A DNA stretch of 64,000 nucleotides from CAVRUD01 sp963849635 (GTDB lineage Bacteria > Chloroflexota > Chloroflexia > Thermomicrobiales > UBA6265). Made by a program: the position numbers and the translations under genes. The notes beneath the pieces are model-generated. The model was not told the origin of the DNA and searched no databases. It saw only the letters and a program-made list of their open reading frames with translations. The stretch is from assembly GCA_963849635.1 (NCBI GenBank), contig CAWKIA010000024.1, positions 248,001 through 312,000 of the forward strand, written 5' to 3'. Positions 1 through 8,620 of this stretch are shown one piece after another (the stretch's first letter is position 1; each line of letters begins with the position of its first letter).

Positions 1-868
1 GCGCCTGGCCTTGCGGGAGGGTGCTGAGACTAACCAGGACAAGCGGGCGTGGATCGTCCGCTGGCCAAGGCGACGACCAGGTTGTATCCCCTGGGTCATC
101 GAACGGTGTGCCCACGTAGCGGACGTTGGATGGCAGGCGGCGGGCCGAAAAGTCGAACGAGGCACTGGTCAACACCAGCACACGCGCTGCTCGGTCGTAC
201 TGTTCCAGTGGCGATCGCAATGGTTGCAGGCCCAATTGCGCCCGGGTACGGTTGACGGGAGGCAACCCGTCGCGCCTGTAGAGACGCCGGACGGCTGCGT
301 TGGTGAGTGCATCTCTCAGAGCGCCCCGCGGCCCGCGAGCCGGCATCAGGCCCGCCCCATAGGGAGGTACCCCTGAGGCGGGCCAGGGGTAGATGTTGTG
401 CACCAGCGCGGCGGCAGGGACCCTGGCGGCCTCAGCCGCCGCGAGAGCGCCGAGCAACACAAAGTCGGCGACGAGTACGTCGATGGGCTCGCGGTGCAAC
501 TCCTCGGCAACGTTCTCCGCCCAGACCGGAGCCCAAAGGAACGGGTGGATTTTGGCCGCCGCTGGGGCAAGGCGACTGGGCGTCCAACCCCGTATGAGTC
601 CGTGCGACGGTGGCGCCTCGTCCATGGGGTGGGTTGTCGGATCGCGGAAGGAGACCGGGGTCGCTCCGGTCGCCGCGATCCGCTCCAGGAAGCGAGTGCT
701 GACCGCAAGCCGCGAAGCGCGGACGCCTGGACCGGCCAGGATCCGGACTCGATGCCCATGGGCGACCAAGCGCGCGGCAATCGGGAGGATCAGGGCGATG
801 TTGCCCCCGCCCTGGAACATCGCGAAGAGGAATCGCGTTGAACCGCCGTTTTGCACCGCCAAGTCCAT
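1..868 (-). CDS. GT1-family glycosyltransferase, C-terminal part beyond the window
   Basis: Reading the minus strand from an ATG at 868 gives an open frame of 289 codons that runs off the left edge. It begins MDLAVQNGGSTRFLFAMFQG and continues with a GGGNIALILPIAARLVAHGH segment, the usual first Rossmann strand and glycine loop of UDP-sugar (MGT/UGT, GT1) glycosyltransferases, followed by a second hydrophobic unit (IDVLVADFVLLGALAAAEAA). An AAGGAG Shine-Dalgarno lies six bases before the ATG, which fixes the start. Only the acceptor-binding N-terminal half is present; the nucleotide-sugar half is outside, so donor and acceptor cannot be named. Its neighbour is divergently transcribed. Confidence 0.82.
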   Translation of the reverse strand, partial: MDLAVQNGGSTRFLFAMFQGGGNIALILPIAARLVAHGHRVRILAGPGVRASRLAVSTRFLERIAATGATPVSFRDPTTHPMDEAPPSHGLIRGWTPSRLAPAAAKIHPFLWAPVWAENVAEELHREPIDVLVADFVLLGALAAAEAARVPAAALVHNIYPWPASGVPPYGAGLMPARGPRGALRDALTNAAVRRLYRRDGLPPVNRTRAQLGLQPLRSPLEQYDRAARVLVLTSASFDFSARRLPSNVRYVGTPFDDPGDTTWSSPWPADDPRPLVLVSLSTLPQGQA

Positions 869-985
869 CGAGAACTCCTTGGGGGCGACGCCGAGTACAT
901 AGGTGCCACTCGCCCACAGTAGTCTTTACCGCGAGGAGTATCTACCGCGATTCACGCAAGCCAATGGATTGCCACGGACGGACAG

Positions 986-1038
986 TGTACGTACAATCTA
1001 ACCGGACATGACCGCCCTACCCGGTCACTGTACGTACA
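986..1038. promoter_or_regulatory. Twin TGTACGTACA palindromes, candidate operator
   Basis: The perfect 10-bp palindrome TGTACGTACA occurs at 986-995 and again at 1029-1038, 43 bp apart (about four helical turns), in the gap between the divergent glycosyltransferase and the ThyX-like gene. Spacing and symmetry suggest a dimeric repressor site pair. No known regulator is assigned. Confidence 0.5.
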
Positions 1039-1073
1039 CGCCACCCCGTTCGTCCCCAGGAAAGCAGGTAGCC

Positions 1074-2861
1074 ATGTCAGCCCCCCAGCCGGGTCCGGCC
1101 GAGACACAGCCGGGAGTCTCCTCAGGCGAGCAGCGTTCACGCCTTCAGGTCGTGCCGCCCCTGGATGAGCGCGACGAGTCCGGCGCCCCGCCTTCGCCGT
1201 TCCGGTCGGCGCCGCCAGTGGTCACGCTGCTGCGCGAAGAGTCGACGACGCACCCGGTGGCCCTGGCCATCGCGGCGGCGTGGTCGTGCTACGCGGCCCG
1301 GCCAGGCAAGGTCGCCAATGTCCTCAAGCTGCTCAATGGCCCCGTCCCGCCCGACCTGACACCCGAAGCAGTGGCGGACCGGGAGGATCGGCGCGACAAA
1401 GCGCTCAAACTCTACGCCGACCTCTTCGCCGCCGGCCACCACACGACGATGCAGCACGCGACCTTCGTCTTCGTGCTAGATAACGTCTCCCGGCTGGCGC
1501 TGTGGTCATTCTTCCACTCCCACCCGTTCTACAACTCGGAGCAAGTCTCGCAGCGCTACCGCGAGGTCTCCGGCAAGACGATGACGGCGCCCGAGCTGCC
1601 GGCGGACGCCGCCGCGATCTATGACGCCGCGATCGAGCGCAGCCTGGCCGGCTATCGTCGCCTGACCGATATCTTGACGCCGGACATGGAGGCGAAGTAC
1701 GCCCAGATCTTCCCGGCTCGGGCCAGGGCCCAGGGTGAGGAGGCCGTCAAGCGGAACAAGAGCGCGATCCAGAAGCGGGCCCAGGAGGTAGCGCGCTACG
1801 TCCTCCCGCTGGCCACCCCGGCCCACCTCTATCACACGGTCAACGCCCTCACCCTCCTGCGCTACTACATCCTCGCCAACCAGCCGGACGCCCCCCGGGA
1901 GGTCCGCTACATCGTCAATCAGATGATCGACGAAGTACTGGCCGTCGACTCCAATTTCCTCGGCGCGCCGAAGTATCCCCTCAGCCTCCGCGCGCTCTCG
2001 ACCGCGGAGACGCTCGAGGCGGAGGCGTTCGACACCTGGCGGACGACGGTCAGTCAGACGGCGGAGAGTGCCGAGGCGTTCTGCCAGCGGTTCGATGCCG
2101 CATTGGGCGAACGGGAGAGCCGCCTGGTGGCGACCAATCCCGAGGCCGAGGCGGTCATGGCCGAGGCAGTCCGCGCTGTGCTCGGCGCCGACGCCGCTAC
2201 CCTGACCGACGAAGCCGCGATCGCGCTGGTGCTTGATGGCGCCCAGAACAGCTATCACGGCCAGCCGGTCTTCCTCGGCATGCACTCGAAGCTGATGCAG
2301 ACAATGAACCACGTTCCTTTCACCTTCCAGAAGCGGATCAGTGGCGCGGAGGACGCTCAGAATCAGCGTCATCGGGGGACACCCGGGTCGCGACCACTAC
2401 TGACCGCGCACCTACGGCACGATCCTGATGTGATCGTGCCGTGGGCGGTCCAGCAGAATCCCGAGGCGCTAGCCGAGTACAACGCCACCATCCAGGCGAT
2501 GTGGACGGCCAAGAACGAACTCCTGGCGATGGGCGTCTCGCCCGAGATCGCCCTCTACCTCCTGCCCAATGCCCATCGCGTGCGCTTCTACGAGAGCGGC
2601 ACGCTACTGACGTACTACTGGAAATGGGTCAAGCGGCTCTGCTATGACGCCCAACGCGAGATCTTCGCGACGGCGGTCGAGGAAGTTGCTCAGGTACGGG
2701 AAGCGCTACCGACGATCGGGCGGTACGTCGACGGTCCGCCGTGCGTGATGCGCTCCCGGTCCGGCGTCACACCGGTCTGCCCGGAGGGCGAGCGGTTCTG
2801 CGGGATTCCGGTCTGGCGGGGCTACCAATTCGAAACACTGGTTGAACGGCGGGTGCTTTAG
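1074..2861 (+). CDS. Tandem ThyX-like FAD-dependent thymidylate synthase homologue
   Basis: The protein (about 595 aa) is more than twice the length of ordinary ThyX (about 220-250 aa) and looks like two fused ThyX-type domains. Domain 1 has DNVSRLALWSFFHSHPFYNS followed by EQVSQRYREVS, aligned with the ThyX signature RHRxxSxNExSxRY, but RHR is replaced by HSH. Domain 2 has QNQRHRGTPGSRP, which keeps RHR but lacks the serine three residues on, and ends with LLPNAHRVRFYESGTLLTYYW and AQREI as ThyX does. Family role would be methylation of dUMP with FADH2; whether this version does so is uncertain. An upstream ATG at 1008 exists, but it would place the second operator palindrome inside the gene, so ATG 1074 after GGAAAGCAGG is preferred. 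Confidence 0.72.
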   Translation: MSAPQPGPAETQPGVSSGEQRSRLQVVPPLDERDESGAPPSPFRSAPPVVTLLREESTTHPVALAIAAAWSCYAARPGKVANVLKLLNGPVPPDLTPEAVADREDRRDKALKLYADLFAAGHHTTMQHATFVFVLDNVSRLALWSFFHSHPFYNSEQVSQRYREVSGKTMTAPELPADAAAIYDAAIERSLAGYRRLTDILTPDMEAKYAQIFPARARAQGEEAVKRNKSAIQKRAQEVARYVLPLATPAHLYHTVNALTLLRYYILANQPDAPREVRYIVNQMIDEVLAVDSNFLGAPKYPLSLRALSTAETLEAEAFDTWRTTVSQTAESAEAFCQRFDAALGERESRLVATNPEAEAVMAEAVRAVLGADAATLTDEAAIALVLDGAQNSYHGQPVFLGMHSKLMQTMNHVPFTFQKRISGAEDAQNQRHRGTPGSRPLLTAHLRHDPDVIVPWAVQQNPEALAEYNATIQAMWTAKNELLAMGVSPEIALYLLPNAHRVRFYESGTLLTYYWKWVKRLCYDAQREIFATAVEEVAQVREALPTIGRYVDGPPCVMRSRSGVTPVCPEGERFCGIPVWRGYQFETLVERRVL

Positions 2862-2921
2862 TTCTCCGAGCAGGCCCACTTGCCCGCCTTGGGGTGTTGG
2901 ATCAATGGTGCCCCGACCCAC

Positions 2922-3075
2922 CCTGTCATCCCGAGCTTGTCGAGGGATCTCGATGGAGACGACGCACGACGAAGCCACGATCTCCGAGAAAACGGCACTG
3001 TCCTCCCGGAGACGGCGGGACCTTCGCTCCGCCATCTCCATCGAGATCCTCTTCGGCTTCGCTCAAGGTAAGCGC
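2922..3075. repeat. Palindromic repeat left of the GIY-YIG gene
   Basis: This non-coding element starts with a 29-bp block (2922-2950, beginning CCTGTCATCCCGAGCTTGTC). A 14-bp arm GATCTCGATGGAGA (2946-2959) is repeated exactly inverted at about 3036-3049, followed by a degenerate facing arm (CTTCGGCTTCGCTCAAGG). It is therefore a hairpin-forming unit. The 29-bp block returns as a perfect inverted copy at 3656-3684. Confidence 0.75.
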
Positions 3076-3164
3076 TCTACAGGCTCGAGTGGACTGGAGA
3101 CCATCATCGACGTGCCGCAACGCCGGACGCTGAGGGTGACGGTGGAGGGTGTGGAGAGAACGCG

Positions 3165-3473
3165 ATGCGCACGTTCTACGTCTACATCCTCGCCAGCCGC
3201 TCCCGCGTGCTGTACATCGGCGTCACCAACGATTTAGGGCGACGCCTCGCCGAGCATCGCTCCGGGTCAACTCCTGGGTTTACAAGTAGGTACAGCGTTA
3301 CGCGCCTTGTCTTACTGGAGGACTATCCAGATCCCGCGGCGGCGATAGCCCGCGAGAAGCAGCTCAAGAACTGGCGACGGGACAAGAAGGTTGCGCTCAT
3401 CGAAGCTACGAATCCTGGATGGCGAGACCTTGCCAACGAGGTGCTCGGCGATCCTAGCGGTGCTGGGGAGTGA
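3165..3473 (+). CDS. Single-domain GIY-YIG endonuclease (UPF0213/YhbQ-type)
   Basis: The 102-aa product is a stand-alone GIY-YIG nuclease: YVYILASRSRVLYIGVTNDL supplies the paired YVY...YIG strands, followed by GRRLAEH with the conserved arginine, and AREKQLKNWRRDKK provides the catalytic glutamate helix. Length is typical for the YhbQ/UPF0213 group. Nothing else is in its transcription unit. It is enclosed by two palindromic repeat elements whose outer ends are identical and inverted, so gene plus flanks look like one unit. The family is known as a DNA nuclease fold; the actual substrate of this member is not known from sequence. Confidence 0.88.
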   Translation: MRTFYVYILASRSRVLYIGVTNDLGRRLAEHRSGSTPGFTSRYSVTRLVLLEDYPDPAAAIAREKQLKNWRRDKKVALIEATNPGWRDLANEVLGDPSGAGE

Positions 3474-3503
3474 CACCGGATTTTCGCGGACCGCGCACGC
3501 GTC

Positions 3504-3684
3504 GCCACGCCGTCACTCCGAGCGTGTCGAGAGCCTGCCCTGAACGAAGCGGCCGGAATCTCAAAGAAGACGGCGTTCCGCATTTGCTGCCGTCTACGCG
3601 AACAGGGCGTCGTCATCTCGAAGGTACCGGCAACGTCGCTGCCACGCATCTTTCTAGATCCCTCGACAAGCTCGGGATGACAGG
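3504..3684. repeat. Palindromic repeat right of the GIY-YIG gene
   Basis: The outer end (3656-3684, AGATCCCTCGACAAGCTCGG...) is a perfect 29-bp reverse complement of 2922-2950. The inner end (about 3508-3527, GTCACTCCGAGCGTGTCGAG) is a two-mismatch version of the same arm facing it. The rest of the 3474-3938 gap holds no gene I can support; it also carries a candidate promoter near 3790. Confidence 0.75.
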
Positions 3685-3788
3685 TGGCCCAGGGGGCGGC
3701 ATCGTTCCCTGTGCCAATCGGACAGATGAGTCTGCACAGGGCTCTAGCCGGATTGCGTGCGCAAAAAATCGGCGTTCGCCGGTTTGGC

Positions 3789-3797
3789 TGGTATACT
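3789..3797 (+). promoter_or_regulatory. Candidate extended -10 promoter
   Basis: TGGTATACT fits an extended -10 (TGnTATAAT-like). The 12-mer TGGTATACTCGC also occurs upstream of tig on the other strand. No good -35 is visible. It would leave a leader of about 130 nt before the ATG at 3939, with a GC-rich inverted stretch around 3828-3865. Confidence 0.35.
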
Positions 3798-3938
3798 CGC
3801 CCGATCCCGGGAAATCAGGCGGTGTGCCCGGAGCCGGGAGCTAGCAACCGGCTTCCGATGTGCCGTCGTCGTCGCCATGCTGACCTGGCATGGCTCGCGA
3901 GCCGGTCAAGATCATTCCCCCGCTCGACAGAGGTGTGG

Positions 3939-5456
3939 ATGTCCCCGAACACCCGCACGCGGATCGCCATCCCACGAACGCCACTGCCCTGGGCACGCCG
4001 GGGTGTTGGTCTTGCCTTGCTCGGCCTGGTGGTGATTCTCCTCGCGCCACTGCTGCCGGCCAGGATCGCGCGTGCCGAACCGCCACCGGTTGCGCCTGGT
4101 CCGGACTGGACCCTGGTCGAGACAGCGAACTTCCGCTATGCGGTCGCGCCAAACGACCAAGCCAACGCCGAGACCTTTTCGGCGCTGTTCGGTGTGACGC
4201 TCGACAAGGCGGTTGCGGAACTTTCGCTGTTCTTCGATTACAAGCTGACCACGAAGATCGAAGTGCGTGGCTACGCCGACAGCCCGACGGTCGATCTGGC
4301 GCGGCAACTTGCCAGGCCCTTACCGCTCCCTGGCGTCGCGGCGGTTGCCGATCCCAAGTCGTTCGTCATCTCGCTTGACGTGACATCGTTCATCGTCCTG
4401 TCCGAGCGCGAGGCGGATACTGCACTGCGCCACGCCGTCGCCCAGATTCTGGCCGGCGCGGCGTCTGGCTTCCAACTTCCACCTGGATTCGCTCAGGGCA
4501 TCGCCCTCTACGCCGAACGGCCGACGACGCCCACGCTTGCCCGCTACGTCGCCGTGCTGGCGAACGCCAACAGCACAACGCCCCTGCCAAGTTGGTTTGA
4601 CATCAACCGCCCGGCGGCCTCCCAAGAATTGGGCGAATTGCTCCCGGCCGCCGCGTATTCGGTGACGGCCTTCCTGATTGATCGCTACACGATCCGGGCG
4701 TTCCAGACGTTCTTGAAGGATCTGGCGGCCGCGGGCGACGGCGACTGGCGGGTCGCCATGCGCGAGGCATATACCCGCGACCCGACCGAGATGGAGACAC
4801 TATGGGTCGAGGATATCCCCCGGTGGGTGACCGGTGACTGGCGCAACAATCTGGTCGCCGCCTTCGATCTGACTCCCGCCCAGGAACTCTTCGCCCAGGC
4901 GCGCTACGCCGAAGCCAAGACGACGCTCGATCGCTCGCAACTCCTCTACGCCGATATCGGCGACCGGGATATGCTGACTCAGGTCCAGGACCTCCTCCTG
5001 CAGTGCGACACGGGGCTGCAGGCGGAATCTCTCATGCAGCAAGCCCAGGAAGCGCTGGAACGCCACTCCTACGATCGGGCCCAGGCGCTCCTCCTGCAGG
5101 CCAGAGAGCAGTACAGCCGCCTACCGGCCGACCATCAGCCCGAACAACTACTGGTGACCTACGAGACGCTCGCGGCAGACGGAATCGCCGCCGGGGTGGC
5201 CCTCTCGGAGGCCCAACGGCTGGGCCGCCAGTGGGGCGACTACCCTGATGCTCGCGAGCAGGCGGTGACCGCCGGCACGACCTACTCAGCGCTGGGCGAC
5301 GAGGAGATGACCAACCGCGCGACTGGCGTGCTGGGCGATCTGGACGACCGCCAGCGCCGACTTGTCCTCATGCTCGGCGCCCTGAGCGTCATTACCGTAA
5401 CCTGGCTGCTCCTGTGGCTCTGGGCCCGGGGGCGATCCGAACTGGACTGGAACTAA
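3939..5456 (+). CDS. Secreted/membrane-anchored peptidase-MA-like protein
   Basis: About 505 aa. An N-terminal signal or anchor segment (GVGLALLGLVVILLAPLLPA) is followed by an extracytoplasmic region opening DWTLVETANFRYAVAP, the usual beginning of peptidase-MA-like (gluzincin-derived) domains. A middle part (GFAQGIALYAE; GELLPAAAYSVTAFLIDRY) matches that fold, but the HExxH zinc motif is missing, so it is probably not an active peptidase. Helical repeats follow and a C-terminal membrane segment (LVLMLGALSVITVTWLLLWL) closes it. ATG 3939 is preceded by AGAGGTG; longer in-frame versions from 3684 lack a ribosome site and run through the repeat. First gene of a five-gene same-strand cluster ending at 13326. 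Confidence 0.6.
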   Translation: MSPNTRTRIAIPRTPLPWARRGVGLALLGLVVILLAPLLPARIARAEPPPVAPGPDWTLVETANFRYAVAPNDQANAETFSALFGVTLDKAVAELSLFFDYKLTTKIEVRGYADSPTVDLARQLARPLPLPGVAAVADPKSFVISLDVTSFIVLSEREADTALRHAVAQILAGAASGFQLPPGFAQGIALYAERPTTPTLARYVAVLANANSTTPLPSWFDINRPAASQELGELLPAAAYSVTAFLIDRYTIRAFQTFLKDLAAAGDGDWRVAMREAYTRDPTEMETLWVEDIPRWVTGDWRNNLVAAFDLTPAQELFAQARYAEAKTTLDRSQLLYADIGDRDMLTQVQDLLLQCDTGLQAESLMQQAQEALERHSYDRAQALLLQAREQYSRLPADHQPEQLLVTYETLAADGIAAGVALSEAQRLGRQWGDYPDAREQAVTAGTTYSALGDEEMTNRATGVLGDLDDRQRRLVLMLGALSVITVTWLLLWLWARGRSELDWN

Positions 5457-5513
5457 CGCACCACACCGGTGATCGCCCCGGCGATGGACCCACCGGGGAC
5501 GGGATACTCGTCA

Positions 5514-7625
5514 ATGGCCGATCGTTCGCTCCGTCTCCCACGCATACCGGCGCTTACCAGCCTCACCGGCTCCGGTACGCGTGCGGGCGCCCAAGGACAG
5601 GCCGGGCAGCCGGCGCGGACGTTTGCACAGATCTGGCGGGATGTCATCCACCGGCCCGCCAACGTACCGCGCATGCTGTGGCAGGTGCTCTGGCTGCCGT
5701 ACTGGCTCGGCTCCGACGTTCCCGCGCCGCATTTGCCGGCCCGAAACAGTGCGGTCCCGGCCGCCTCCGGCCCGGCTGGTCAGCAGGTCGCGCGGATGCT
5801 CGACTCGATCAGGCGGCGCGTCTGGATCCTGTGGGCGCTCACGACGGTCATCCGGGCCGCCTGGCTCGTAGCGCTGGTTGGCTGTGTCTGGCTGCTGATC
5901 GAGCGGGTGGGCGGGCCAGAGTTCGACATGCCGCCACTCTACTGGATTGGTGGGGCGTCCCTGGCAATCGGCGTGACCTTCGCGATCATCAACCGGCCGA
6001 CCAGGTCCCAAACGGCTCGGATGCTGGATCGCAGCTTCCGGCTGCACGAGCGGATTTCGACCGCCCTGGGCAATTTGGGGAAGGACGTTCCGGTCGACGG
6101 CGCCAGGGCCCAGGTGACCTACCTCCAGGTGGCGGACGCGGCCAACGTGATCGCTGAACTGCGCCGCCACCCCGCGTTTCGGTTGCGGCCGCCGCTGCGC
6201 GAGTTGGTCCTGGCGCTCACCTGTACGCTGACGCTGGCGGGCCTCTTCTTCCTGCGCGGGATCGGCGGCGACATTCCCGCGCTGGGCGCGGCGAACGTTC
6301 CAGCCTTCTCGCCGGCGTCTACCCGGCCGCGGCCGCCGGAATCGACCGGCAGTCCCGGCACGGCGCCCGGCGAGGCAGGCGAAGGTCCGTCTTCGGAAGA
6401 GGTTCAGGCCCGGGCGCAGCGCTCGAATGAAGCCCAGCGGGATCTGAACACGTTGGGCGATGCGCTCGACAACTATCCCGTCACCAATGCCGCCGCGGAG
6501 GCGATCGCGGAAAGTGACTACGACGAGGCAGCGGCCGAGCTGCGCGAGGTCGGCGCCCAGAGCGATCAGATGTCGCAGGAATCCCGCGGGGCGCTGGCTG
6601 ACGACCTCGATCAAGCGGCTGAGCAGATGTCGCCCGGCAGCTCCGAGCTTGCCGACGCCAGCCGCAACGCCGCGAACGGACTGCGGGAGGGTGGAGAACC
6701 CGCCCAACAGGGCCTCGACGACCTGGGCGATCAGGTCCAGGAGACGGGGAGCGAGGTTGCCTCGCAGCAAGAGCTGCGCGAGCAGTTGAGCCAGGCCCAA
6801 GCCCAGGAGGCGGGACAGTCCAGCCAATCCAACTCGGCAGAGGGCCAGCAGGGCCAACCTGGCGAGCAGACATCCGGCGACGGCGGCGAGATGAACCAGA
6901 ACGGCGCCGGTGAGCAGCCGAACGACAATCCGATGCAAGGCGAGGGCGGCGAGGGAGAGCAGCCCGGCGAAGGCGAGGGCGTGAACGGCGAACCCGGCAG
7001 CGAGGGGGCGGACGCGGCGCCCGGCAACGGCGCGCAGCAGGCCAACGCGGATCGGGGATCGAACCCATCCGAGGCGCAGCAATCCGGCCAGGGCGAGCAG
7101 CGCGGCCGCGACCGGCAGGCAAGCTCCCAGGGCGCCCCGGGTGAGAGCATGGACTCCAGCCAGGTCAGCCCCGGCGGCGACCAGGCAGCCGCCCCGAGCG
7201 ATCAGACCGGCGCGAACGATGCCGGCCAACAAGGTGAGGGCGCGGGATCTGGCGAAGGAGAGGGTGAATCGGCTCCGCCGACCGAGGGTGGCGAATCCAG
7301 CGGCCAGGAGCAAGCCGCGGCCGAGGAAGCCCCACCCGAAGAACAGGTAACCGAGTCGGGGCCACCACCGGAAGCGCTGGCCGACATACCGGAGCCGGAA
7401 AGCGGCGATGGCACGATCGATCTGGAGAACTCGGGCGACGGTGGTATTCAGACGAGCACGAACGCGGGCTCGGCCAGTGCTGGGTCCGGCACCGGGGTGA
7501 TGACCGCGTCCGGCTCAAGCACGCAGCAGGAGGTTGATTCGGCCGGACCGGACAGCAACCGGGTGCCGGAGGATAAGCGCGACGTCGTCCAGGACTACTT
7601 TTCCGAGCCGGGAGAAGACGGATGA
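5514..7625 (+). CDS. Membrane protein with long Gln/Gly/Glu-rich disordered tail
   Basis: The first third holds three hydrophobic segments (around WILWALTTVIRAAWLVALVG, LYWIGGASLAIGVTFAI and ELVLALTCTLTLAGLFFLRG); the rest is extremely biased, rich in GE, GQ, NGxP and SS, with short helix-like patches (AAAELREVGAQSDQMSQESR). DUF4175-like membrane proteins found beside DUF58/VWA genes have this layout. The start is unsure: GTG 5469 and ATG 5484 are possible but lack a ribosome site; ATG 5514 follows GGGGACGGGA. Its stop overlaps the ATG of the next gene (ATGATG at 7622), indicating coupled translation. Probably a partner of the following DUF58/VWA proteins at the membrane; no catalytic motif seen. 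Confidence 0.65.
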   Translation: MADRSLRLPRIPALTSLTGSGTRAGAQGQAGQPARTFAQIWRDVIHRPANVPRMLWQVLWLPYWLGSDVPAPHLPARNSAVPAASGPAGQQVARMLDSIRRRVWILWALTTVIRAAWLVALVGCVWLLIERVGGPEFDMPPLYWIGGASLAIGVTFAIINRPTRSQTARMLDRSFRLHERISTALGNLGKDVPVDGARAQVTYLQVADAANVIAELRRHPAFRLRPPLRELVLALTCTLTLAGLFFLRGIGGDIPALGAANVPAFSPASTRPRPPESTGSPGTAPGEAGEGPSSEEVQARAQRSNEAQRDLNTLGDALDNYPVTNAAAEAIAESDYDEAAAELREVGAQSDQMSQESRGALADDLDQAAEQMSPGSSELADASRNAANGLREGGEPAQQGLDDLGDQVQETGSEVASQQELREQLSQAQAQEAGQSSQSNSAEGQQGQPGEQTSGDGGEMNQNGAGEQPNDNPMQGEGGEGEQPGEGEGVNGEPGSEGADAAPGNGAQQANADRGSNPSEAQQSGQGEQRGRDRQASSQGAPGESMDSSQVSPGGDQAAAPSDQTGANDAGQQGEGAGSGEGEGESAPPTEGGESSGQEQAAAEEAPPEEQVTESGPPPEALADIPEPESGDGTIDLENSGDGGIQTSTNAGSASAGSGTGVMTASGSSTQQEVDSAGPDSNRVPEDKRDVVQDYFSEPGEDG

Positions 7626-8620
7626 TGCGCAGGGTCCGGCCCGACTGGAGCCGTCTTACCAGGCCGTTCATCGGGATCGAGCGCGGCGGTCTGGCGGGCG
7701 GCGACGAACCGCTCTTCGACGAGGAGCTGCTGGCGCGTCTACGGCGACTGGTGCTCTCCTCACGGCGGACGATAGCCGAGGGGCTCGCCGGCGAACACCG
7801 CTCGCTCCGGCGGGGAAGCTCTCCCGAGTTCGCCGACTTCAAGAACTATAGCCACGGCGATGACTTTCGCCGGATCGACTGGAATTCCTACGCTCGCCTC
7901 GACAGCCTGTTTGTCCGCCTCAGCGAAGTCACCACGGAGTTCCACGTCCACGTCTTGCTCGATGCCAGCAATTCGATGGACTGGCGCTCCTCCCCGGATG
8001 TGCCATCGAAATTCACCTACGCTCGCCGGGCAGCGGGCGCGCTGGGCTACGTCGCGCTCTGGCACCACGACCGGTTTACGATCACGCCGTTCGGTGGCGC
8101 CCTGGCGCCATCCTTCGGACCCGTGCAGGGACGCGCGAACGCCGTTCCGCTGCTGCGGTACCTGGAGAATTTGCGCTCTCTAGGCACGACGAATCTCAGC
8201 GATGTCCTTGATCGTTATGTCCACTCGCGCCGGCACACCGGCGTGCTCATCCTGGTCTCCGATATGCTCTCTGGCGAGCCTCAGGCGATTGCCCCGGCAC
8301 TGCGTGAGCTGCGCGGCCGTGGCTGGAACGTGACGGTGGTTCACATCGTCGACGAGGCCGAGCTGGCCCCGTCCCTCCTTCCTGGCGTCTCCGACCGGCC
8401 ACGGCCAACCGAGTTGATCGAGGTGGAATCGGGAGAGCGGCTCCGCCTGACGCCGACCGCGGCGGTTCTGAGCCGCTACCGGGACGCGGTTGGCGCGTGG
8501 CTGGACCAGGTCGAGGGCGTCTGCAGCGACGAGCAGATCGATTACCTGCGACTGCAGACCAATTGGCCCTTCGATAGCGTCGTCCTCCGTCTCCTCCATG
8601 AACGGGGGGTGATCGACTAA
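7622..8620 (+). CDS. DUF58 domain protein
   Basis: 332 aa. The conserved DUF58 stretch GEHRSLRRGSSPEFADFKNY-SHGDDFRRIDWNSYARLDSLFVR is clear around residues 58-100, followed by a VWA-like fold (FHVHVLLDASNSMDWRSSP, a DxSxS-type metal site, and GVLILVSDMLSGEPQAI). DUF58 proteins normally work with a MoxR AAA+ ATPase and Bat-type VWA membrane proteins; here the VWA partners follow directly but no MoxR gene is in the window. Start ATG overlaps the previous stop, and its TAA overlaps the next ATG (TAATG at 8618). Confidence 0.9.
   Translation: MMRRVRPDWSRLTRPFIGIERGGLAGGDEPLFDEELLARLRRLVLSSRRTIAEGLAGEHRSLRRGSSPEFADFKNYSHGDDFRRIDWNSYARLDSLFVRLSEVTTEFHVHVLLDASNSMDWRSSPDVPSKFTYARRAAGALGYVALWHHDRFTITPFGGALAPSFGPVQGRANAVPLLRYLENLRSLGTTNLSDVLDRYVHSRRHTGVLILVSDMLSGEPQAIAPALRELRGRGWNVTVVHIVDEAELAPSLLPGVSDRPRPTELIEVESGERLRLTPTAAVLSRYRDAVGAWLDQVEGVCSDEQIDYLRLQTNWPFDSVVLRLLHERGVID

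Noticed and set aside
1506..2372. Minus-strand frame over the ThyX-like gene
   Set aside because: Arg/Leu-rich high-GC shadow with no recognisable fold.
3820..3870. Structured leader or riboswitch before the peptidase-MA-like gene
   Set aside because: Inverted G/C stretches are present but I could not match any known riboswitch core.
5511..7313. 600-codon open frame antisense to the biased membrane protein
   Set aside because: Leu/Ala/Arg-rich shadow of the Gly/Gln/Glu codons; no ribosome site, and the sense gene is coupled with the next one.
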